Shown here one piece after another: positions 33,515 through 45,590 of a stretch of DNA of 64,000 nucleotides; position 1 is the first letter of the stretch; every line of letters begins with the position of its first letter. This DNA comes from Amaurobius ferox. Taxonomy: Eukaryota; Arthropoda; Arachnida; Araneae; Amaurobiidae. The stretch is from the NCBI GenBank assembly GCA_951213105.1, contig OX578137.1:55489236-55553235 (forward strand). The letters run 5' to 3'. Position numbers and translations under genes: made by a program. The notes under the pieces are model-generated. The model saw only the letters and a list, made by a program, of their open reading frames with translations, made no database searches and had not been told where the DNA came from.

Positions 33515-36500
33515 CATTATATACACTTCTTATCTAACATCCAATCCATCATGTGTTCTGAACCGGACATGCCATAAATATAACTCATGTACATATTTAT
33601 AATAAAATACTTAAACAATTACACTATCCTCTCAAATACTATCAAAATAAGACTTATATAACTCCAAAAATTTCCGCAATACTTTAAAATTTTCCTACAA
33701 ACTGAGATGACAGAAAAAAAAAACCCATGTAATCATTTAATTATTATCCTACTGAAAATCTTATAACTCCCCTGCGATTCTATATTACACTATCCATAAT
33801 TATACATTTTCTTTCACATATCCCCTGATTTAATCCAAATCTTATACTTGGATACGGAATTTCCCGAATTCCTTACATTATTCACTTTCCCACTTAATGA
33901 AAACATACTTAAAAATTTTTTTTTCGTAAATCTTATCACTCACTGAAATTCTCTCAATGCCTACAAAATTACGAATTTTCTCTCAAAAACCATCTAACTC
34001 AATTCAAATCCCATACTTGAATACCAAAATGTACATTTTCTTTTCTTATATCCCCTGTAATTGAATGCAAAGTCTCCTGCATTAATTCATTTCTCCTCTT
34101 TCCTTTTTTTAACTTCCCAAACTTTTGTGTAACATATATTCTAGCATCTAAATTCCCTGTTCAAACAGAAAAATCTAGTCCCCAGAGAAAATCTCGTAGT
34201 GGTATACAAGGTCAACATGTCCTTGTGCCATTGTGTCATTTTCCCGGGATAAGCTCCCCTTTCTGGCCTGCGGCTAATACGGGCATTTCTTCGTGTAAGT
34301 TCCCATGGCCAATTTCGAATCTGGACTCAAAATTATTGCTCACATATCATTTTGGTGCCGTTTAAACCAGTTTCGAACCTGGACTCAAAATTATTGCACA
34401 CATATCATTTTGCCGGCCGTCCAAATAGTTGCTCTTAGTCCTTTGGACGAGTCGGACGGTCTGGGTCTTCAACACATATCATTTTGGCGCCCGTGACCAG
34501 TCGAACCTGGACTCAAAATTATTGCACACATATCATTTTGGCGCCCGTGACCAGTCGAATCTGGACTCAAAATTATTGCACACATATCATTTTGGTGCCG
34601 TTTAAACCAGTTTTCGAACCTGGACTCAAAATTATTGCACCCTTATCATATTGGTGCTCATGAGCAATCAAACCTCGATTCAAAATTATTTAACCCTTCT
34701 GGCGACTTTGCTGTTTTAGACCAGTTATATGCCAGAATTTAAATTTTAATGAAGAGAATAAATATATTTGGAATTAATGAGAAATGAAAAGATTGAATAA
34801 AAAAAAAAATTTTTTTTGTGTGTAAAATAAGGATTAAATTAAAGAAAGAATTTTAAAATTAAAATAAATATAAGTAAATTTAAGAAAATTTATTTCACAG
34901 TATGAGAAGCAAGCAAATAGTGAATCATTATGTGTTCTTAATGAGACATGCCATATTGTATGTGAAAATATAATTATTAGGGAACTTGAAGCTTTTAAGA
35001 AATTTTTGAATTATATAAATATTTGTGTAATATTTGAGGAGTTAATTATGAGGATTGAAGTATTTGCATGCGTAGATAGTGAAATGATTAGAATTATGTT
35101 TTTGAATTTATGTGATATTGTATTTAAATATTTTGGGGGAACATTTTGAGGTGTAAAAACAGGAGATAATTTTAGATATAGAATTTTTGCGAGAAAGTGA
35201 AATTTAGAATGACGGAAAGCGGAGAAAATCATCCAGCAACGAGGGGCAGGTTACCAGGACTTATACACCTATTAGGGGAATGCAATGGCATAGAGAATGA
35301 TGTAGAAATTTTTTTTGACCAGATCAAATCTTTAAGCAGCTTGGGGGATTGGTCAGAGGAGGAAAAGTTAGCAATTGTGAAATCGCGGTTAAGAGGGAAT
35401 GCAAGAAAATTTTATATAGGGTCACAAGAATTAAGAAGGGAAACATCTTTCGAAAAATTTAGGGATAGGTTATTAGAGTTCTTTACAGAAAAACCGAACA
35501 TTACAACAAATCAGATCCTTTTCACGACCGCAAAACAGACACAGGGAGAAACGATTAAGCAGCTAGCACACAGAATAACAACACTAACTTTAAATTATAT
35601 TGGCGACACAGAGCACAGTGAAGCGACACAACAGATTATGGATAAATTAAGGTTAAGTAAATTTTTAGAGGCGGTAACACCTGAATTCCAGAAAGAAATA
35701 ATAAAAACTAATGCACAAAATTTTGATGAAGCTGTAAAAATAGCCACAAACTTGGAACAGGCAAATTTAGCTGCGATAACGGCAAATGTAAATAGTGCTA
35801 CATATAGACAAGAAATTGAGACGCTCCGCAAAGAGCAACAGGAATTTAACGCACATATTTTAAATTCAATTACCCAAGAAATAAACACATTAAAAATCCA
35901 AGAAAAAGTACAAATTCCCACGACACAAACAAAAAAACTCGTAACATGCCACTACTGTAATAAACAGGGACATTTCATGAGAGAATGCCGAATATACAAA
36001 GCTGATCATTTTAAACAAACACAGAGTCAAAACATAAACAACGCGAGAACACAGTGGCATAATCAAATACAGTCTCCTCCCCACTCATTTCAAACCCAGC
36101 CGTATGATGACCACAGAACTTACTCCTTCCAGCCGGACACATACGATTATAGGCCAAACCACGCCTTTGGAAACTATCAACAGAGCAGAGATTACTATGC
36201 AGCACCCCCCACACAAAGTAGATTTTCTAGGGAACAACGATATAATAGGGACGAGTCAAACCAAAACAGAATCAGAGAATCGGGCGGGCAAAGAAACAAT
36301 GGGAGAGAGATGAATACAAGATTTGGATACAGAAATTTCCCTAATAGAAGAGATAATTTAAACTAATTGTGGGAGCTTTAAATAATAACTTACAAAGAGA
36401 GAAAAATTACAGGGTAAAGTTCCCGAGAAAAATTGAAATTCCTGTACAAACAGAAAATAAGAAATTGGAGATACATAACGATGAAAGTACTGAAAAACAT

Positions 36501-39500
36501 GAGGAAACGATTGCATCTGTAGGAGAACAAATTGAAAAAACAGAATTGCCAACAATAATAGCTCAATTTAAAAATATACAAAGCGAACTCATGATTGACT
36601 CTGGAGCGAGCGTTAGTGTATTATCATTAGAATTGTTCAATAAAATTAAAGATAATGTCAAAATTAAATATGTGTCAAGGAGTGTTACAATATCAACTTT
36701 AACAGGACATAGTATTGAATATATAAAGACTGTGGAAATTCCATTTAAAATTCAGGGAAAACAGTTCAAACATATTTTTTTTGTCACAACAGCAAGATTT
36801 ACACAAAAATTTAAGGGAGTATTGGGTTTTGACTTTTTACAGAAAAATCAAGCCATTTTGAATACACAAAAGAACATTCTGAAGATGGGCGACATAGAAA
36901 TAATTTTAAATTCTGATAGGCAAATTGATAGACAAATAAATGAGATAATACAGGAAAGACCGAATCTAGCCAAAATTTTAAGAAAAGTACAAATCAAACC
37001 GAATTCGAGGGAGAATGTTGTAGTATATAGTGAGGAAAGTCTAGAAAATGGAACAGAGGTTTTGTTCGAACCCAAAGAAAAATCATACATTGTAATGAAT
37101 TATGGAATACACCACATGAATGAGAACAAAATTAAAATTGAAGTTCAGAATAACACGAATGCGACAATTACATTAAATAAAAACATGGCTTTAGGAAACA
37201 TTACGACAGATTTTACGATACAACAACAGGACATTAAAGAACCAGAAATTAGTGAACGGACACATAAATACGAAGAGATGATAAATTTAATACAGGCTAA
37301 ACCGGAGATAATTGAAGAAAGAAAAAAAGATTTGAAAACAGAAGATTTTAATACTGACCACATGGACCCAAACATTAAACAAGATTTCCTCAAATTTGTA
37401 ATGCAATATTCGGACGTTTTTTCAAAATCATTAAAAACTTTAGGAGCGACGGACATCGTAAAACCGGTGATAAAGCTTGCACATGACCACGCAATACGTT
37501 CCAGGCCATACGACGTTCCGTACGCACTGCAGGATACCGCAAAAAATCAATTAAAAGAGTTAGAAGAAGCAGGGATAATTGCCAGAACAAAATCAAATTT
37601 TGCATCGCCGATGATTTTAGTGCGTAAAACAAGTGGAGAGTACCGCTTATGTTTAGATCTGAGATTAATTAATAACATATCCACTCTGTTTCCTTACAAA
37701 ATTCCCCGTGTGAATGAAATTATAACTAAATTAGCCGGACATAGATACTATTCGAAACTGGATTTTCATAGTGCATTCAACCAATTGGTTTTACCTGAAG
37801 ACACAAAAGAATTATTTGCTTTTACAACGCCCTATGGCAACTACCAATTTGAAAGACTCGTTTTTGGACATGTAAGCTCCGCTCCAATTTTTCAACAGGT
37901 TATGGACACCATTTTAGCGGACTTAAGAGAGGAAAACATACAAGCTTACATCGACGACATAATAATCCCGGCTAACTCTTATTCAGAATTAATACATAAA
38001 TTAAAATTAGTATTCGATAAATTAAGAAAATACAACCTAACTCTGACACCCAGCAAATGTAAATTTTTTGTAGAAAAAGTAGCATATTTAGGATTTGAAA
38101 TTAGTCAAAAAGGCATTACACCAACAGATGAAAATATAAACAAAATCACTTCTTTTCCAGTACCAAAAACATTAAGAAAATTAAAAAGATTTTTAGGCAT
38201 TTGTAATTTTTACAGAAATTCAATAAAAAATTATGCTCAATTAACCGCGGTTTTATCAGACTTAACAAGAAAGGATAATAAATTTAAATGGGATAATAAA
38301 TGTGAGGAGGCATTTCAGGAACTCCAAGAATGTTTTTTCAAGAAACCTTTACTGATACAGCCAGATTTTGACAAAGACTTTTATCTGAATATCGATGGCA
38401 GCATTCAGTCCATAGGAGGCGCTCTTTTACAATACAGAGATGGGATTTTAAAACCGATTGCATATTTTAGCAGGAAATTATCGATACAGGAGCAAAAATA
38501 CCCGGCCATGAAAATTGAATTACTTGCTATGCATCAGGGAATGAAATTTTTTAGAAATTTCCTTTTCGGCCGAAAGTTTTTTGTGCTTTCTGACCATTTA
38601 CCTTTGGGACAGCATTTAAAAATACAAAACCCACCCAGCGTATTACAGAGGTGGCTTTTAGAGATATCTGAATATGATTATGAATTTATTCACGTCCCGG
38701 GTAAAGATAATTTATTAGCGGATTTTTTAAGTAGAGATGATTTTGAAAATAAACAAACAGAGCAGAATGAGGGAAAACAAAACATTGAGAATCCAAGGGG
38801 AGAAATTAACCTGATAGAACAAATTAAGGGAGAAAACACGGTGAAAAGAAATGGATATGTGAATGAGGATAGTGTCTATATTGCACAGATAAACACAATA
38901 ACAGAAATCCCGGCATTAGATAGAATTTTAGAGGAACAAATTAAAGATCCAAAATTAAAAATAATCAGAGAAAATTTACAAAACCGGAATTTTAAAGAGG
39001 GTAAACATTATGACACATTATATATTGACGAGGAAACTAATTTATTAATGCACGTAGGAAACTGGAAGGACAGACCTTGGAGAGACAATTTAAACAAAAC
39101 TATAGTTATACCCAGAAATTTACAGAAAGAAATTTTAGCGATTACACACGTAACACATGCAGGGATTGATAAAACTTACAAATTACTCTCAGATAGGTAT
39201 TATTGGAATGGTATGTACAGTGACACACAAAATTTTATTACATCTTGCGAACAGTGTAGAAAGAAAAAGGGAAAAAATCAGCCCGTTCCCCTGGGAAGAT
39301 ATCCTATACCTGATGGGCCCGTGCAAATTTTGTCGACAGACATTTGCGGACCGTTTCAAACTAGCACTTCAAATAATAAATATGTGTTATCGGTGGTAGA
39401 CCACTTCTCCAAACATATACAAATGTTTCCTATCCCGGATATAACGGCCACTACGGTTGCTGATAGACTCTTAAATTACTTTATGAATTGGGGATGTCCT

Positions 39501-42500
39501 AAGACAGTGTTATCGGACGCAGGCTCTCAATTTACATCTAATATACATCAAATTATGACAGAGAAACTCGGAATAGTTGCCAGAATAGCATCGGTACGTT
39601 CGCCATGGGTTAACGGTATAGTGGAGGTTACTAACAAACAATTGAAACACACCTTAGCGACATTAGCGGAGAATTCGCCATACTGGGATACTGCAGTACA
39701 ATGCCACGTAGCTGTGTACAACGCGACGGTACATTCAAGCACCAAAGAAACACCAAACTTTCTTTTTTTTGGAAGAGACCTTCCAACTTTTTTTGAAACT
39801 AATGTAACAGAAAATAATACAGAAACAACATATCAGGATTATATATCAAAAAAAATAACAGTGATGAATAACGCATTTAAGGAGGCAAATAAAAATTTAA
39901 TTCTCGCGAAAGAACGCCAAGAAAGTCAACAACTCCAAAGAGCTAAATTCAGGGATTTGGAAATCGGGTCCAGGGTGTTCATGGAAAACAATAATAATAA
40001 ATATAAAAAGGGGAACCACACGGGACCTTATCGAGTAATTAATAGAATAAATAGATTTATATATGAAATAAAACTGTGTGACAAACCAAATTCTAAAATC
40101 ATAAAAGCCCACATAAATAGATTAAGGACTCTTCCCGACCGCAAGCCACATCTAAAAATGCCCTACATAAACAAATACAAGTCACCTCTTCTCCCCACTC
40201 GAAGTTATCGGGACTTTTCCGATGCGAGGATTTAAAAGCGAAAGTTCGTTTTTTTTTATCCGAAAGGGACTTTTGTTTTAAAATCTTTAAAAAAATTTAG
40301 AATTTGTCCCTGAGATTTGAAATTGATATATTTTTACTCGCAATTGTCTGCTCTTTCCGATCGTGTGATTTGTTTCTTTCTACGACGTCTGGATGGTGGA
40401 GATAAAAGGAGAGGAAAAGGGGAGAAAACGGTCGAAATCGCATAGAACATTAAATAACAAAAAAATTTCACATTTTAAAAATCGGTTTTCACGTGTCCCC
40501 TCCCCCCCTCCCATGTCTCCGATTGTCAAATTTCGAAGCTCTGCGACGGGCGGTCGCTGAACCTATAGTGTATAAGACTGCCAGACACACAGACATTGCC
40601 TTTTATTATATAGATAATCAGGAGAAATGCAAATACTTTTCAATAGCAAGGAACTCACTAACAAATATCGCTGAGTTCACTTTGAAAATATGGGGTTGCA
40701 GTTCCGTTCCAGTAGTTCAACGGTACTGCGGCGACTGGTCAGTACGAAGATCCGTGGTTCGATTCCCAATTGGAGCAACAATGTTCTTTACTATAGATCC
40801 CGAACAAATCAACCCTGTAGGTTAGTGCAAACATGTCAGAAGTCTGAAAGTGACCCTAGTATGAATAACACGGATTCAGTGAACTCTGGTATATTAAGAG
40901 CGGATTTTAAATTCGGATCTTCAATAACCATGCTGGACGCTAATCTGGAGGATAAAAAGAGGTAAGAGGTTAACCTATGAAACCAGGTTCGTTGTTCGAT
41001 TCTCGGTTGCTACAGCAAGTTTTTACAATATTCTGATAATGTAGGTTATCAGAAAAGTAATTATTTGTAGTGAAGTAAGTAACTTCATAATTCTATCCAG
41101 GGGCGGCATTTCAGCATTCCATTTGGGGGTGCGAGATTTGTATGTATGAAAATTCACAATATGAAATAAATAAAATGTTTGTTCACAGGGGGGGGGGGAG
41201 CGATCACAAAATTGAATTGATGTTGAGAAAAATAATTGTTGCTAACATAATTTTTGTACATAATTTTGTTAACATAATTGTTGTTAATATAATTTTTCTA
41301 AATACAAATATCTATATTTATTATCTATATTTAATTCAAATATCTATATATAAACGGCCACTGGTTCTTCGCTTACTTATCAAGAACTGTACTCAAATGC
41401 AAGATCTAAATTAAATTTAATTTGGCGTACTCCACCTGCGCACCAATGGTACACCGGAACTTCCCCTGGCGCTCTTCTGGAAATTAAATGTGGTCGTGGC
41501 TCCCAGACTGCACTTGCTAGACTTAAAAGTGGCCACCTTAAGTGTCTTTCTTTTGAACGCGGTGGAAAAATCCATCCCACTTGTAATAAATGCTGTGACC
41601 ATCCGGCCTTCCCGGAGCACATATTGAGTTGCGTCGGACTTTCCAAGGAGGACTTGACATCTTGCCCCCCTTTCAGTTATTGATTTTCTGGCGGTCAACA
41701 ACCTACTGGAGTTGATCTGACTTATGTCAGATCTGTTAAAGAGGATAAGCAACAACAACAACATCTATATTTATTTACTTTATATTGACGTTTTAAACGC
41801 CCGTTCTTAGAGTCTGGAAGGAAACAAAATTTTGTTACAATATCATCATAATCCAGTGGTATATATTGTTCTATAGCTAAAACAGCTAAAAATGAAAGTC
41901 TTTTTTGTCCCATTGTACTACGAAAATAATTTTTTAGCCTCCTAAGACACTAAAAAGACCTTTCACAACTGCCTGAGCTGATTGGCACAGTCAAAAATGA
42001 TTTAACTAATAATGTTATGACAGGAAACATGACACTTTTCAAATTCCGCTTTTTAAAATAATCCAGGCGACATTTAAAACTGAGATGGTCTATGTTTTCA
42101 TTTTTCACCATTGAATAAAATAGTCGCAATTCACACAGCAATTCCTCTTTCTGGAAGTCATATACTTTGCATATGTTTGAAATATTTTCTTTCTCTTTTT
42201 CGGCATCTGATCCAGATAATACTGAACTAAGGGCAAACAAAACAAATATATTGTTCTCATTAAATCTTGTTTTAATTTCTCTAGATACTGAATATATAAT
42301 TTCATATTGAATATTGATTCTGTTATATGATTTAACATCACCATGGGGATTTTTTTCACCGCCTCCGAATTCGCTTGAAATTTTTTTACGCCTTTTCAGT
42401 TTTGGTCCAGAATAAGAATATTTTTCGCAAAGTTCTGTAACAAAACTCCACGCTTGATTGAAATATGCATCAGTGCGAAAAGAACAAAGTTTCAATAGTA

Positions 42501-45500
42501 GCTTTAGCCAAAGCTTGCATAGTCTGAAAATTAAAATCAGATGACTGATGATGCTTTGAGAGAGTATTGTATCGATCAAAAACACTGTTCAATACAAACA
42601 AAGTGAACAAAAATTCGAACTATGTTATGCATGTTAAAAGGGCTTCGGCTCTTCCACCATTGAGAGAATCGTTTTCAGATAATTCTTCCAGTGTTAAAGT
42701 CACCATTCCAGAATTATCAAGTAGTGCTTTTATAGCTTTAACTCTTGAAGACCACCTCGTGTCGCTTAGTGATTGTAGAGTTGAAGAGCCTCCAGAAAAA
42801 GTATTTGATGAGTGAATATTTTCGAAAATAGCATGTCTTTTATATAATGTTTCTATAAAAAATATAATGCATTGTGCTGCTGAAATGCATTTCTAGCAGA
42901 AGGAATGGATGAGCATGCACTAACTATATATACATTTAATCGGACACTTGAAATTTTCAAATGAAAAGGTTAATATAACCCCTATCTTTTCAAGTTGAAA
43001 AGGAATCGTTCCAGCCGGAAGTGGGAACTTCACTGTGAAATTTGGCGCTTTTGAAGCTCCATAACGTGAGAAAACTGATCAGTGGACAGTCGATAAAAAA
43101 AAGGGAGAAGCCGATAGACCACGAGGAAATATTTGGGGGCGCGACCGCGCCCCCTCGCGCCCCCTATTTGCCGCCCCTGTCTATCTATATTTATTTTAAT
43201 TAAAATGATAACTGTTTTGTGATATGCGGTTTTAGAGGTGCATCAACAATATTGCAGTAGTTCAGAATAGTTCTATAAGAGCAGTTTAAAGAATTGTAAA
43301 TAGTTCATTTAACAAAGGTAAAAGGAAATTGCTTTAAATTTTGCTCACAAATTTGCTGTTAGAAAAGCAATTACAAGAAAGAAACACATGACATGCGTAC
43401 AAATACAAAGTGAATGTTGGTCTTCTTATATGTTTTGCTTATTCGTCGAATTAAAGACATCAATTGACCTATTGTGCCACAGTTATTTTATGTGTTTGAA
43501 ACATTTACTATTTTTGAAGTTATAAAAATATATTTCACAGAATCATACTCTCATGCTCTCATTGCAACTTTTAGCATCCATGGATTTGTTTTACATTTAT
43601 TCTGTGTTCGTCGGCATGAAATAGCCAATATCTGCAATAGAAGCAAAACACTTCCTTATGTACAACAATTCTGAGTTAAATATAAAGACCGACATATTTT
43701 GCCGTACAGTATAGTGCGTTTCAAATATCGTCAAAATTGAGCTTAAGCCACATGAAGCTGCAACGTCCAAGCCTATACTTTCAGAACCCACCTATAAGCA
43801 CTGTTCACATACAGATATTTTCCCCACATATTAGAGATATTATTATATTTTGGAAACAGCCCTATAGGCTGGTTCTTTCCCTACCAGCATGTTTTTTCAC
43901 AGTGATGTAAGATTTACGTCACACTGTGACTTTGGGACGTCACAGGACGTCACAGTACGTCTCGACAATGTCATATTAAGGTCACAGCGAAGTCATTTTG
44001 GCCATTTTCATGGTCGTTTGTGACGTCGCATATTAACTTGTTTTTGACGTCACATTGTAATTGCCAGTGTAATGTCGTCCCATTGTTACGTGTTAATTAA
44101 ATTGTGGAAACGTCACAGAATATAGTCACAATGAAGTTACAAAGTTACTAATACATAACGTCGCATAGAAGTCACAAAAATTATGTCACATTGTGACCCA
44201 GGTGTCACGTGACTACAACGTCACTGTCATACATGTGACTATCTTTACTGTGAGGGTTGATTATAGTTTTCTCAGAATTATTTCTTCAGAACTGCTGGCT
44301 GACTATTGCTTGCTGTCCACATGTTCAACCCCTGCATATAACTAAAAAACTGTTGTTATTGTTCGCTGTAACTTTGCGTAGCAGTTATATGAAATTTAAA
44401 ATATGAAAATGATAATACAAATGTTTATATCGTTGCTTCATATATTCAACCTGAATAAAAATGTGTGAATTGACATATTTTTGCCTCCACTGATATTCTG
44501 TTTTCACCAGCCGCCTTCTACATAGCTGCCTTGACACAGTTCCGTCACGTGTTCAACTGCTTTTAATGAAAATGGGGCCATCACAGGGCACACCTTCGCG
44601 TCGTCATGACAGCCAGACTTTATCAAGGTACCTTTATTTGTCAATACTCAATTTTCATGTTTTAATACATTTTACAAGGTATTTTAATTTTATACTAAAA
44701 TCGATCTTTCACGTAGTAATGTAAAAAAAAAGTGTTGCAGCAGAGTCTTGTGGTCTGTGAATAAAATGTGCAATGGATCTCTGACTGAAAAATAAAATAT
44801 TTTACATTATTTTAAAAAAACGTAGTTATTGGCATTCTACAGTGCTAAAATCAGTATTTCGCATTATAATTATAAGATTAATATTATCCAATAATAATGT
44901 ATTTAATTCCTGCGTAATATACTTATAGATCACTGGCATTCTACTTTTCTATCACCACTTTTTTAACCAATAAGATTGTACATTTATTTGTAAGGCATGA
45001 TATTTTTGAACATTATTTTATTTTATTCCACTCATTAAAAGCAGACAGATACTAACATTTTTCTACACTGCAATTGACAACCGATATTTGAATCCTCTAA
45101 TACATAGTTCTCGGAAGAATTTTTCAAATATACATTTTTCTAGCCAACTTTTCACTCTATTTGAGTAATTCCGAAACTACTTCGCCTAATGAAACCAAAT
45201 TTGGTTCAAATGCAAAATATTACACGTATGAAATTAACGTCACACTTTGCTTTGAATTAAACATGTCGTATGCAGTAAACGCATTCGCATTCTCAATTCA
45301 AAATCAATTTCGAAATCTGTTTTTCCCATTAACACCAAAAATATTATTTAAATTGATTGGGGAGTTTAAAAATAAAATTAAAATGCTGTAGCATAAAAAT
45401 CACTTAAAAATTGCTCTTAAAAATCTAATTACTTGCCTTATATACATAATGTATAAGGAAAGTATTGTGACGGGGTCGAAAATTCGAATTCGAGTTTTCG

Positions 45501-45555
45501 ACGGGAAAGCACATTTCAAGCATCCCTGATTACGAGTCAAACATTTTTGAGGTGA

Positions 45556-45590
<35 letters not shown>

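Larger units (their letters stand above)
34303..40430 (+). mobile_element. Ty3/gypsy retrotransposon, coding region intact
   Basis: Order: repetitive leader with primer-binding-like boxes (34303-34727), gag, -1 frameshift site, pol (protease, reverse transcriptase, RNase H, integrase), then a 25-base purine run (40404-40428) that suits a polypurine tract. Domain order with integrase after RNase H is the Ty3/gypsy order. No env-like frame follows. Flanking LTRs were not found by eye: the 3' side runs directly into another repeat tail at about 40530. It lies in intron 1 of gene B, in antisense to the gene. Confidence 0.85.
41098..43179 (-). mobile_element. hAT transposon deletion derivative (copy 2) with nested insertion
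   Basis: The ends CAGGGGCGGCATTTCAG (41098) and TTTGCCGCCCCTG (ending 43179) match copy 1 in reverse. The same C-terminal transposase remnant lies between them. The possible 8-bp target repeat is blurred by TCTA repeats (ATTCTATC on the left, TCTATCTA on the right). Removing the 440-bp nested fragment leaves about 1.64 kb, almost the size of copy 1. Confidence 0.9.

Noticed and set aside
35595..37632. Minus-strand open frames within gag and pol
   Set aside because: Shadows of the A-rich coding strand; no domain.
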